A stretch of 5,059 bases of DNA from Micrococcales bacterium UBA7472 (GTDB lineage Bacteria; Actinomycetota; Actinomycetes; Actinomycetales; Microbacteriaceae): positions 1 to 5,059 of the forward strand of contig DLOY01000058.1 of the NCBI GenBank assembly GCA_002478545.1, in the 5' to 3' direction. Within the stretch, counting starts at the first letter, position 1; every line of letters begins with the position of its first letter. The position numbers were made by a program, and so were the translations under genes. Shown here piece after piece: positions 1-5,059 of this stretch. The notes below the pieces were generated by a model. The model was not told the DNA's origin, did no database searches, and saw only the letters and a list, made by a program, of their open reading frames with translations.

Positions 1-65
1 GCGAAACCGCCCTTTTTGGCGCGGTCTAGCATCTCTAAATATTCTTCGGAATTTACAACTGCCAT
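1..65 (-). CDS. fbaA: Class II fructose-bisphosphate aldolase, N-terminal fragment (runs off left edge)
   Basis: Only the first 21 codons plus two bases are present. They read MAVVNSEEYLEMLDRAKKGG followed by F, which fits the start of actinobacterial class II (zinc-dependent) aldolases, where a short lead-in is followed by a 'EMLDRAK.GGFA' helix. The family cleaves fructose 1,6-bisphosphate to glyceraldehyde 3-phosphate and dihydroxyacetone phosphate in the cytoplasm. The ATG is supported by a TAAGGAG Shine-Dalgarno sequence five bases upstream. The gene lies 13 nt downstream of the pfkB-family stop codon on the same strand, so the two are probably co-transcribed, and they encode consecutive glycolytic steps. 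The metal ligands and catalytic residues lie outside the window. The identification therefore rests on the N-terminus and the neighbour; other class II aldolases (for example tagatose-bisphosphate aldolase) cannot be strictly excluded. Confidence 0.8.
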   Translation of the reverse strand, partial: MAVVNSEEYLEMLDRAKKGGF

Positions 66-70
66 TTCGG

Positions 71-77
71 CTCCTTA
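71..77 (-). promoter_or_regulatory. Ribosome binding site of the aldolase gene
   Basis: On the minus strand this reads TAAGGAG, five bases before the ATG at 65. It lies inside the 13-nt gap after the pfkB-family stop codon. It decides the aldolase start and points to translation from a shared mRNA, with no room for a separate promoter in the gap. Confidence 0.8.
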
Positions 78-78
78 C

Positions 79-1089
79 TTAGGCCTTGGCTGGCTCGCCC
101 AACAGGCGAGAAGCGTCTGGAATTAGCTCTACGGTTGCTTCTACGAGATTGTCGATGGACTGTAGGCCGCTGGTTGGCTGCTGAACCTTCGCAGCGCCCC
201 ACTGCACAGCAGCAGCGATGCCTTCGGCAACATCAAAACCAACTCCGAAGTCGGTTGGGCCTGCTGGGTGGGTGGTAACGGCAGAAAGGAAACCTGCGAT
301 GGTGGAGTCACCAGCACCAACGGTGTTGATCACCTTGACAGGTGCGGTGTAGGCGTGAATCGCGTGGGTCTTGGTGACGGCAATGATGCCATCCACTCCA
401 AGCGAAGCCATCACGCAGTTGACACCCCAGTCGTTCAGTTCACGTGCTGCATCGATGACATCACCGATGGTGTTTAGATCGCGCCCCACGCACTCTGCGA
501 GCTCGTGAGCATTGGGCTTCATGACGGTAGCTTTGCCCTGCTGGGCCCAGTAGCGAAGTGCGGGACCTGAGGTGTCGAGGACTACCTTCACGCCAAGAGC
601 GTGCATGCGGTCAAAAAGAGGGTGAAGGTCGATAACGGTTCCGGTTTCGACAATGTCAGGGTGCGCTCCGGCAACTACAAGCCACTCAGCCTCGTTGTCC
701 GTCACAGTCTTTTCGGTAAGAGCAACAACCGCGTCCCAATCCTTCTGGTTTAGAGGTCGTGGGCTCTCATTGATCTTGGTGGTTGGGCCGTCATATTCGA
801 CAACGGTCGTTGACACACGCAGCGTGCCTTCAATCCATAGGGGAGTGAGAAAGCCCGAGCCAGTGCGCTCCAGAACTCCTGGATCAGCATTTCCAATTGG
901 GACAATTCCAGGGGCTGGGATTCCTGCAAGGTGGAGACCGCGAGAGACGTTGATTCCCTTACCGGCAAGCTCTTCACCCACGCGCTCTGCGCGGTTGACT
1001 CCACCCTCAACCAGGTTCTTCACGAAGTAGGTGCGATCCAACGTTGGTGATGGGGTAAGAGTAACGATTGGCGATTTTTTGCCAGCCAT
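79..1089 (-). CDS. PfkB-family phosphofructokinase (1-phosphofructokinase / 6-phosphofructokinase type)
   Basis: This 336-residue ribokinase-superfamily sugar kinase phosphorylates a fructose phosphate with ATP in the cytoplasm. Its length and motif order match the FruK/PfkB/LacC group: start 'TLTPSPTLDRTY' (10-21), 'NRAERVGEELAGKGINVSR' (32-50, sugar-binding signature), 'LDTSGPAL' (171-178), 'KPNAHEL' (191-197) and 'INTVGAGDSTIAGFL' (254-268), where the GAGD aspartate D261 is the expected catalytic base. Two motifs depart from the usual consensus: AGKG (42-45) instead of GGKG, and 'VVAGAHPD' (138-145) where FruK-type enzymes usually have SGSLP. I chose ATG 1089 because AAGGAG lies seven bases upstream. 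A GTG at 1128 would add 13 residues but read through the SD and the -10 box. The class II aldolase gene directly downstream suggests the product is fructose 1,6-bisphosphate. Whether the substrate is fructose 6-phosphate, fructose 1-phosphate or tagatose 6-phosphate cannot be settled by reading, so no symbol is given. Confidence 0.92.
   Translation of the reverse strand: MAGKKSPIVTLTPSPTLDRTYFVKNLVEGGVNRAERVGEELAGKGINVSRGLHLAGIPAPGIVPIGNADPGVLERTGSGFLTPLWIEGTLRVSTTVVEYDGPTTKINESPRPLNQKDWDAVVALTEKTVTDNEAEWLVVAGAHPDIVETGTVIDLHPLFDRMHALGVKVVLDTSGPALRYWAQQGKATVMKPNAHELAECVGRDLNTIGDVIDAARELNDWGVNCVMASLGVDGIIAVTKTHAIHAYTAPVKVINTVGAGDSTIAGFLSAVTTHPAGPTDFGVGFDVAEGIAAAVQWGAAKVQQPTSGLQSIDNLVEATVELIPDASRLLGEPAKA
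94..110 (-). other. Small hairpin in the last codons of the kinase gene
   Basis: CTCGCC and GGCGAG form a perfect 6-bp GC-rich stem around a 5-nt loop. In the mRNA it sits about 17 nt before the Shine-Dalgarno of the aldolase gene. No T-run follows, so it is not an intrinsic terminator. It could be coincidental coding sequence or a small intercistronic mRNA element. Confidence 0.35.
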
Positions 1090-1096
1090 TAGGAAT

Positions 1097-1102
1097 CTCC
1101 TT
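1097..1102 (-). promoter_or_regulatory. Ribosome binding site of the pfkB-family gene
   Basis: A strong AAGGAG on the minus strand lies seven bases before ATG 1089. It rules in that ATG over the upstream in-frame GTG at 1128. It follows directly after the proximal arm of the inverted repeat at 1103-1135, so a structure or protein on the repeat could affect ribosome access. Confidence 0.85.
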
Positions 1103-1135
1103 GATGTGAGAAAGACTATAGAAAGCACTCACATC
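1103..1135. repeat. Perfect 8-bp inverted repeat bracketing the pfkB -10 box (candidate operator or 5'-UTR hairpin)
   Basis: GATGTGAG (1103-1110) and CTCACATC (1128-1135) are exact reverse complements separated by 17 nt. Between them lies the -10-like TATAGT (minus strand, 1115-1120), and the 1103-1110 arm abuts the AAGGAG. Two readings are possible. As DNA it could be a repressor operator over the -10 and start point. As RNA made from a more distal promoter it would be an 8-bp stem right before the Shine-Dalgarno. The spacer also repeats CTTTCT on both sides of the box. The regulator is unknown, and no regulator gene is in the window. Confidence 0.55.
1115..1120 (-). promoter_or_regulatory. 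Candidate -10 box (TATAGT) of the pfkB-fba unit
   Basis: TATAGT matches TATAAT at five of six positions and the actinobacterial TANNNT pattern. A start point about 7 nt downstream, near 1108, would leave a leader of about 19 nt containing the AAGGAG. No good -35 is seen at the usual spacing (CCTACA at 17 nt), which is common in actinobacteria. A second TATAGT at 1156-1161 is an alternative, more distal box. Confidence 0.5.
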
Positions 1136-1155
1136 GTTGTAGGCGCAACCCAATC

Positions 1156-1161
1156 ACTATA
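1156..1161 (-). promoter_or_regulatory. Second, distal TATAGT box upstream of the pfkB-family gene
   Basis: This is an exact copy of the proximal hexamer within an identical 7-mer CTATAGT, 41 nt further upstream and about 20 nt past the rmuC stop codon. If used, its transcript would include the whole 1103-1135 inverted repeat in its leader. No convincing -35 was found. Confidence 0.3.
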
Positions 1162-1181
1162 GCCTCATTTCGGCTTGGAGA

Positions 1182-2369
1182 TTAGCTCTCAAGTTCCTTT
1201 GCAGTAATCGTGTTTGGCGATTCTTCAATGACCTTTGGACTAGCTAGATCCTCAGTCCCCAGCTCATTTTCATCTAGATCGTTGAGCTTCCTGGCGGTGA
1301 CCAGCATTCTGGATTCAAGTGATGACACAAATGCGTTGTAGTCCTTGACCGTCGAGGTCAATGACCGGCCCAGTTTGTCAGCCACCTGAGCTACTTTTCC
1401 AACGCGCTCATAGAGTTCACGGCCCAGGCGAATCATCGCTCTGACTTGAGTCTCATCGGCATTTTGACGCCAGATGTAATTGATCGTTTTGAGAACTGAG
1501 AACAAGCTGACCGGCGAGGCAAGGGCCACATTCTTCTTGAACGCGTACTCCAAGATTGCGGGGTCTGCCTCAAGTGCAGCGGACAGCAGAGATTCTGAGG
1601 GCACAAAGCAAACTACAAAGTCCGGTGATGCTAAAAGTCCGGTCCAGTAGGCCTTTGAGCCGAGGTCATCGATGTGCTTTCTAACTGCCTTGACATGCTC
1701 GTCTAGTAAACGCTTCCTGCGCTCAAGCTCTTCACCGGTTGCAAGCTCAGAAATGGAGGAGGCCTCTTGGTAAGAGTTGAAAGGAACTTTGGAGTCAATC
1801 GCTAGGGCCTTGCCGCCAGGCAGGTTAATCACCATGTCGGCACGACCAGCTCCCGCCGAGGTGGAGATCGTCGACTGCTCAGCAAAATCAGCATGCTTGA
1901 TTAGTCCAGCTAGTTCCACGAGCTTTCGTAGCTGCGCCTCACCCCAGACGCCTCGGAGTGAGTTAGAAGACAGTGCTTGGGAAAGCTGCTGGGTCTGCTT
2001 GCGCAGATTCTCATCAGTCTCGATTGCTGCCCTGAGTTGCTCAGAGATAGAGCTGAACTGTTCAGAACGCTCACGCTCGAGTCTTTGAACAGTGGTTTGC
2101 ATTTGCTCTAGCTGCTGCTTCACGGGAGCAAGTTGGACGAGGATCTTGTTTTCCTGCTCGGTGAGCTGTTTCTGCTCAGCAATTTGAGTGTCAGCCTTTG
2201 CCAGCTGCTCCCGCAAAGCTGAATTAGTCGCTTCGAGGGCGGCGAGCTTAGTCAGGGCCTCGGTGTCAACTGCAGGGGACTTGGCCTTGGCAAATCGATA
2301 TCCGATCAGTCCACCAACAATTACACCTATGACTGCGGCGTTGAGGCCAACGAAGAAAATTTGATCCAT
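1182..2369 (-). CDS. rmuC: DNA recombination protein RmuC homologue
   Basis: A 395-residue protein with the classic RmuC layout: one N-terminal membrane segment (about 5-24) followed by basic YRFAKAK, a long Gln/Glu-rich coiled coil (about 35-135), then the RmuC domain (about 138-365). Family landmarks are 'LRGVWGEAQL' (138-147), 'GRADMVINLPGGKALAIDSK' (175-194), 'VVCFVPSESLLSAAL' (252-266) and 'SPVSLFSVLKTINYIWRQ' (285-302). RmuC proteins have a PD-(D/E)XK-like nuclease fold, and in E. coli RmuC limits rearrangement at inverted repeats; the biochemical activity is poorly known. The acidic tail after 365 is not conserved-looking. Start choice: ATG 2369 gives the usual short cytoplasmic lead and sits 22 nt after the exonuclease stop. 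An in-frame TTG at 2399 would add 10 residues and overlap that stop by 8 nt. Neither has a clear Shine-Dalgarno, so coupled translation is likely. Confidence 0.93.
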   Translation of the reverse strand: MDQIFFVGLNAAVIGVIVGGLIGYRFAKAKSPAVDTEALTKLAALEATNSALREQLAKADTQIAEQKQLTEQENKILVQLAPVKQQLEQMQTTVQRLERERSEQFSSISEQLRAAIETDENLRKQTQQLSQALSSNSLRGVWGEAQLRKLVELAGLIKHADFAEQSTISTSAGAGRADMVINLPGGKALAIDSKVPFNSYQEASSISELATGEELERRKRLLDEHVKAVRKHIDDLGSKAYWTGLLASPDFVVCFVPSESLLSAALEADPAILEYAFKKNVALASPVSLFSVLKTINYIWRQNADETQVRAMIRLGRELYERVGKVAQVADKLGRSLTSTVKDYNAFVSSLESRMLVTARKLNDLDENELGTEDLASPKVIEESPNTITAKELES

Positions 2370-2391
2370 GTCGGTCAGTATTTCACTCGGG

Positions 2392-2961
2392 TCAGACAAC
2401 TAAAGGCTTGAGCTGCTGTTTCGTAGCTGCCAACAAGTCTTCGACACTGTCCGCATCGTGGCGGTTGGCCGCGTGCAGGATGATCCTGGCGCAGGCGTCC
2501 GAGTCGGCAAGAGCGTCGTGGTGTTGAAATTCTTCATGGCCAATCGCATACGCCACCGCATTTAGTCGGTAGCTTTCCAGTGCATAGGTTCTCCTTGCAA
2601 TGCTCAGGCTGCAGAAGTAATTCAGTGCGGGTAAATCAAAACCCACTGCCTCTGCGCTCGCCCGCAATACCCCCATGTCGAAACTTGCATTGTGGGCCAC
2701 TAACGGCAAACCCTCGGTAAAAAGCAGCAGCTCTGGCAAGACCTCTTCCCAGTCCGGAGAGTCGACAATGTCCTCTGGGCGGATGCCGTGAACTTGGATA
2801 TTGCCTTCGTGGAACCAGTTATTTGGGTATGGGGGTCGAAAAAGCATAGATAGCGACTCTTGGATTTGGCCGTCCCGCACCCTAACTAATCCAACTGCGC
2901 AGGGAGAGGCGGGGGAGCCGTTGGCCGTCTCAAAGTCGATAGCTACAAACTCCAAACCCAT
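2392..2961 (-). CDS. DnaQ-like (DEDDh) 3'-5' exonuclease
   Basis: This 189-residue protein is a single exonuclease domain of the DnaQ/RNase T superfamily. All three Exo motifs are intact: 'AIDFETAN' (7-14, metal ligands D9 and E11), 'AHNASFD' (89-95, D95) and 'HHDALADSDA' (147-156), with H148 followed four residues later by D153, as in the DEDDh type. 'VHGI' (57-60) is the usual link between motifs I and II. It should remove nucleotides from 3' ends of DNA or RNA using two metal ions. There is no BRCT, UvrC-like or polymerase module, so it is a stand-alone enzyme, possibly a proofreading-like epsilon subunit, an oligonucleotide trimmer or a repair exonuclease. rmuC follows within 22 nt, or overlaps by 8 nt if it starts at TTG, so the two probably form one operon. 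ATG 2961 lacks a Shine-Dalgarno and may be leaderless. Confidence 0.9.
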   Translation of the reverse strand: MGLEFVAIDFETANGSPASPCAVGLVRVRDGQIQESLSMLFRPPYPNNWFHEGNIQVHGIRPEDIVDSPDWEEVLPELLLFTEGLPLVAHNASFDMGVLRASAEAVGFDLPALNYFCSLSIARRTYALESYRLNAVAYAIGHEEFQHHDALADSDACARIILHAANRHDADSVEDLLAATKQQLKPLVV

Positions 2962-2968
2962 GAACGCA

Positions 2969-2974
2969 ATTATG
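2969..2974 (-). promoter_or_regulatory. Candidate -10 box (CATAAT) for a leaderless exonuclease-rmuC transcript
   Basis: On the minus strand CATAAT (five of six to TATAAT) ends exactly 7 nt before ATG 2961, the distance expected when the first transcribed base is at or next to the A of the start codon. The absence of any Shine-Dalgarno in the 32-nt gap supports this. No TTGACA-like -35 is seen at 17-18 nt. Confidence 0.45.
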
Positions 2975-2980
2975 AAGCAA

Positions 2981-2986
2981 TAAACT
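2981..2986 (+). promoter_or_regulatory. ychF: Candidate -10 box (TAAACT) for a leaderless ychF transcript
   Basis: TAAACT fits TANNNT and ends exactly 7 nt before ATG 2994. No Shine-Dalgarno lies between the box and the ATG, so a leaderless mRNA is the simplest reading. It mirrors the box of the divergent exonuclease gene at 2969-2974, with only six bases between the two hexamers. Confidence 0.5.
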
Positions 2987-2993
2987 TTGGCGA

Positions 2994-4067
2994 ATGGCCC
3001 TAACTATCGGAATCGTTGGACTACCAAACGTTGGTAAGTCCACCTTGTTCAACGCACTAACCAAGAACAATGTGCTCGCAGCAAACTACCCGTTCGCAAC
3101 TATCGAGCCCAACGTCGGTGTAGTGAACCTGCCAGACCCAAGGCTCAACCGCCTTGCTGAGATCTTTGGTTCCGAGCGCATCTTGCCAGCTCCTGTCTCC
3201 TTTGTGGACATCGCCGGCATCGTGCGCGGTGCATCGGTCGGTGAGGGTTTGGGTAACCAGTTCTTAGCGAATATCCGAGAAGCCGATGCAATTGCTCAGG
3301 TAGTAAGAGGATTTGCCGACTCAGACGTCGTTCACGTTGATGGCAAGGTCGATGCGAAGAGTGACATCGAGACAATCAACACCGAGTTGATCCTGGCTGA
3401 CCTGCAAACTCTCGAGAAAACCAGACCAAGAATTGAAAAAGAGGTCAAGGGCAAGAAGGTTGACCCAAGCACGCTAGAGACCATCGATGAAGCTATCAAG
3501 GTCCTAAACGATGGCACGCCACTATCTCTTTCCAAGGTTGACCTAACGCCTATCAAGGACCTCGGGCTACTCACTTCAAAGCCAATCCTCTTTGTTTTCA
3601 ATGTTGATGAGGGCGTTCTAACCAACCCAGCAAAGAAGAAAGAACTTGCCGACCTAGTAGCCCCAGCAGAGGCTGTGTTTCTTGACGCAAAGGTCGAAAG
3701 TGAACTTATTGACCTAGATCCAGAAGAAGCCCAGGAGCTGCTTCAATCGCTAGGTCAAGACGAGTCTGGTCTTGACCAGCTGGCACGTATCGGCTTTCAA
3801 ACCCTGGGGCTTCAGACCTACCTGACCGCAGGACCCAAGGAGTCAAGAGCGTGGACCATCCGCAAGGGATGGAAGGCCCCTCAGGCAGCTGGCGTAATCC
3901 ACACTGACTTCGAAAAAGGCTTTATCAAAGCTGAAGTTGTCGCATTCAATGACCTTGATTCGGCGGGCTCAATGAGTGATGCCAAGGCTCAAGGCAAGGT
4001 TCGCATGGAGGGTAAGGACTACGTCATGCAAGATGGCGACGTGGTCGAATTCCGCTTCAACGTTTAG
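2994..4067 (+). CDS. ychF: Redox-regulated ATPase YchF (OLA1 family, Obg-related)
   Basis: A full-length 357-residue YchF; the E. coli protein has 363. The P-loop 'GLPNVGKST' (9-17) is followed by 'YPFATIEPN' (32-40, switch I region), 'VDIAGIVRGASVGEGLGNQF' (71-90, the DxxG motif with isoleucine after it where classical GTPases carry the catalytic glutamine) and 'NVDE' (203-206) in place of the guanine-specific NKxD, which is why YchF proteins prefer ATP. A helical hairpin domain is inserted around 125-180. A TGS domain closes the protein (about 275-357, from 'LQTYLTAGPKESRAWT' to 'QDGDVVEFRFNV'). The family binds ribosomes and is linked to translation control and oxidative stress responses. 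The start is fixed by the near-universal 'IGIVGLPNVGKS' N-terminus just after the ATG. No Shine-Dalgarno is present. No terminator is evident in the 73 nt that follow. Confidence 0.97.
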   Translation: MALTIGIVGLPNVGKSTLFNALTKNNVLAANYPFATIEPNVGVVNLPDPRLNRLAEIFGSERILPAPVSFVDIAGIVRGASVGEGLGNQFLANIREADAIAQVVRGFADSDVVHVDGKVDAKSDIETINTELILADLQTLEKTRPRIEKEVKGKKVDPSTLETIDEAIKVLNDGTPLSLSKVDLTPIKDLGLLTSKPILFVFNVDEGVLTNPAKKKELADLVAPAEAVFLDAKVESELIDLDPEEAQELLQSLGQDESGLDQLARIGFQTLGLQTYLTAGPKESRAWTIRKGWKAPQAAGVIHTDFEKGFIKAEVVAFNDLDSAGSMSDAKAQGKVRMEGKDYVMQDGDVVEFRFNV

Positions 4068-4128
4068 CGTGTCGCGGGTTATGTGCGGGTAGCCGAATTC
4101 ACAGCGCAATGTGCTCGGATGAGCCCCA

Positions 4129-4134
4129 CAGAAT
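4129..4134 (+). promoter_or_regulatory. Weak candidate -10 box (CAGAAT) before the secreted-protein gene
   Basis: CAGAAT ends 6 nt before ATG 4141, and no Shine-Dalgarno is visible in the preceding 20 nt. The position suits a leaderless start, but the match is imperfect. A TTCACA at 4098-4103 resembles a -35 but lies 25 nt away, too far to pair with it. The rest of the 73-nt gap (4068-4140) shows only a direct repeat of GCGGGT and a bulged GCTC/GAGC stem with no T-run. Confidence 0.25.
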
Positions 4135-4140
4135 TGCTTC

Positions 4141-5059
4141 ATGAAAAAAATCATTATGGGTCTAGCCGTGGCCTCCTCCCTCGTTCTCACCTCATCCGCT
4201 TGGGCAACTACGGCCTACACAAGGAGCGGTGCTGGCGGAACCGCTGGCTCTATCTCAATCTCTGTTACAAGTCCGGAAACGTGGACATCTTTTGCACAGC
4301 CGACTGCTGGCATGAAGTTCGACATTGCCGTAGGTAGCCCCTTCGCTATCAACTTTGATGTTGAGGGCTCCGACGAAATCATGGTCTACGGTCAGACCCC
4401 ACCGGGAGGTCCAGTTGACATGTCGCTGTTTACCTGCCGAATGCTTGGAGGTGCACCTCAGGGAATGACGATTTCAACAAGCACGCCGCAGGCCAACTCA
4501 GCCGCATCAAGATGTCTACTGACGGTGACAGCGAGCGCAGCATCCAATGGACCTCAAAGAATCGACCTGGAGGTCAGCAGACCGGCTGGCTCAAACGGAA
4601 TCGCTCATGCGGGATATGCGACGATCGTCGTATATCTGAATGCCTCTGGTTTGGTAGCGGCTCAGACACCTCCGGGTCAAAGCCGCCAATCTTCGAGCGC
4701 CCCAAAGTACGCAGGCCCAGAGTTCTCTTCTTTCGGTGCGGCAACCCTCGCAGGAAACAAGCTCGTCACCTCAGGTAAGAAGCTAGATAGCATTACCTCG
4801 ATGAAGATCAACGGCGCTGCTGTGACTTACAAGATCAACTCTGCATCCGAACTAGAGGTCGAGCTTCCAAAGGACCTAGCCCCTGGAAAGTATGACGTTG
4901 AGATCACCTCAACCCACGGCAAGCTAACTCACCTTCAGGGCATCACTATCAAGGCCGTTGTACCAACCAAGGAAATCTCCTTCAAGGCAGATGGCGCCTG
5001 GTTCAACTATGAGTCACTGATAGAGCTCACCAACGCTGCCAAGCAAATCGGTTCTGAAT
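4141..5059 (+). CDS. Secreted or surface protein with signal peptide and IPT/TIG-like domain, partial (open at right edge)
   Basis: The frame stays open for 306 codons from ATG 4141 to the window end. Residues 1-22 form a textbook Sec signal peptide: MKK, a hydrophobic core (about 4-18) and an A-W-A cleavage site before TTAYT. The mature N-terminal part (23-175) is Ser/Thr/Gly-rich and beta-like, holds the only two cysteines (C99, C125, a possible disulfide) and is not a family I recognise. A Ser/Pro/Gln-rich linker (about 176-195) leads to a region (about 193-272) resembling an IPT/TIG immunoglobulin-like fold: 'GNKLVTSGKKLDSITSMKIN' (205-224), then 'LEVELPKDLAPGKYDVEITS' (238-257) and 'GITIK' (267-271). 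Residues 278-306 begin another segment that could be an OmpA-like domain, which is speculative. An in-frame TGA at 4120 excludes a longer start. No Shine-Dalgarno is seen. Likely an envelope or extracellular protein; its function is unknown. Confidence 0.85.
   Translation, partial: MKKIIMGLAVASSLVLTSSAWATTAYTRSGAGGTAGSISISVTSPETWTSFAQPTAGMKFDIAVGSPFAINFDVEGSDEIMVYGQTPPGGPVDMSLFTCRMLGGAPQGMTISTSTPQANSAASRCLLTVTASAASNGPQRIDLEVSRPAGSNGIAHAGYATIVVYLNASGLVAAQTPPGQSRQSSSAPKYAGPEFSSFGAATLAGNKLVTSGKKLDSITSMKINGAAVTYKINSASELEVELPKDLAPGKYDVEITSTHGKLTHLQGITIKAVVPTKEISFKADGAWFNYESLIELTNAAKQIGSE

Noticed and set aside
653..1030. Plus-strand open frame of about 125 codons opposite the kinase gene.
   Set aside because: It is antisense to a well-supported gene, has an Arg/Ser/Pro-rich composition typical of shadow frames, and has no recognisable motif.
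1090..1128. Upstream GTG start at 1128 extending the pfkB-family protein by 13 residues.
   Set aside because: The extension reads through the TATAGT box, one arm of the inverted repeat and the AAGGAG, and the family N-terminus fits the ATG at 1089.
1157..1178. Stem AGCC/GGCT after the rmuC stop as a possible terminator.
   Set aside because: The stem is only 4 bp with a 7-nt loop and no T-run on the minus strand, too weak to call.
1777..2088. Plus-strand open frame of about 103 codons opposite rmuC.
   Set aside because: It is antisense to conserved RmuC motifs, with a Ser/Cys/Arg-rich composition and no family resemblance.
3145..3625. Two minus-strand open frames opposite ychF.
   Set aside because: Both are shadows of a near-universal gene, with no motif and no initiation signal.
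4109..4130. Imperfect stem-loop (GCTC/GAGC with outer TGT/ACA) between ychF and the secreted-protein gene.
   Set aside because: It has a three-base bulge and no T-run, so it does not qualify as a terminator, and there is no other support for function.
4083..4337. Plus-strand 84-codon frame beginning just after ychF.
   Set aside because: It overlaps the signal-peptide gene at 4141 in another frame and its product is Cys/Arg/Trp-rich without a motif. The 4141 frame has a clear signal peptide and stays open to the end.
4512..4778. Plus-strand 88-codon frame inside the secreted-protein gene.
   Set aside because: It is an out-of-frame shadow with Arg/Cys-rich composition.

Overview
The window looks like ordinary chromosomal sequence from an actinobacterium with moderate GC. 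A small-genome Microbacteriaceae of the freshwater Luna type (Rhodoluna/Aquiluna-like) would fit. This rests on how the YchF, RmuC, PfkB and class II aldolase proteins read, on the compact layout, and on the probable leaderless starts. It is an inference, not a database match.

Layout. Positions 1-1089 (minus strand) hold a glycolytic pair: a PfkB-family phosphofructokinase gene, followed 13 nt later by the first 21 codons of a class II fructose-bisphosphate aldolase that runs off the left edge. The sugar kinase should make a fructose phosphate ester that the aldolase then cleaves. The 92-nt region upstream of the kinase holds a clear Shine-Dalgarno sequence, two TATAGT boxes and a perfect 8-bp inverted repeat bracketing the proximal box. 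It is the most regulation-like piece of the window.

Positions 1182-2961 (minus strand) hold a two-gene DNA-metabolism unit: a DEDDh (DnaQ-like) 3'-5' exonuclease, then rmuC, a membrane-anchored coiled-coil protein with an RmuC nuclease-like domain. A 32-nt divergent gap separates the exonuclease from ychF (2994-4067, plus strand), the universal YchF/OLA1 P-loop ATPase. Neither divergent gene has a Shine-Dalgarno sequence. Both have a -10-like hexamer exactly 7 nt before the ATG, which suggests back-to-back leaderless promoters.

Positions 4141-5059 (plus strand) are one open reading frame that does not end inside the window. It starts with a clear Sec signal peptide and encodes a secreted or surface protein with an unrecognised N-terminal region, a Ser/Pro-rich linker and a beta-rich IPT/TIG-like domain. 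No RNA genes, mobile elements or CRISPR arrays were seen, and no gene-free stretch exceeds about 95 nt. I do not see a new multi-gene system. The main leads are the pfkB control region, the divergent leaderless pair and the unfinished secreted protein.
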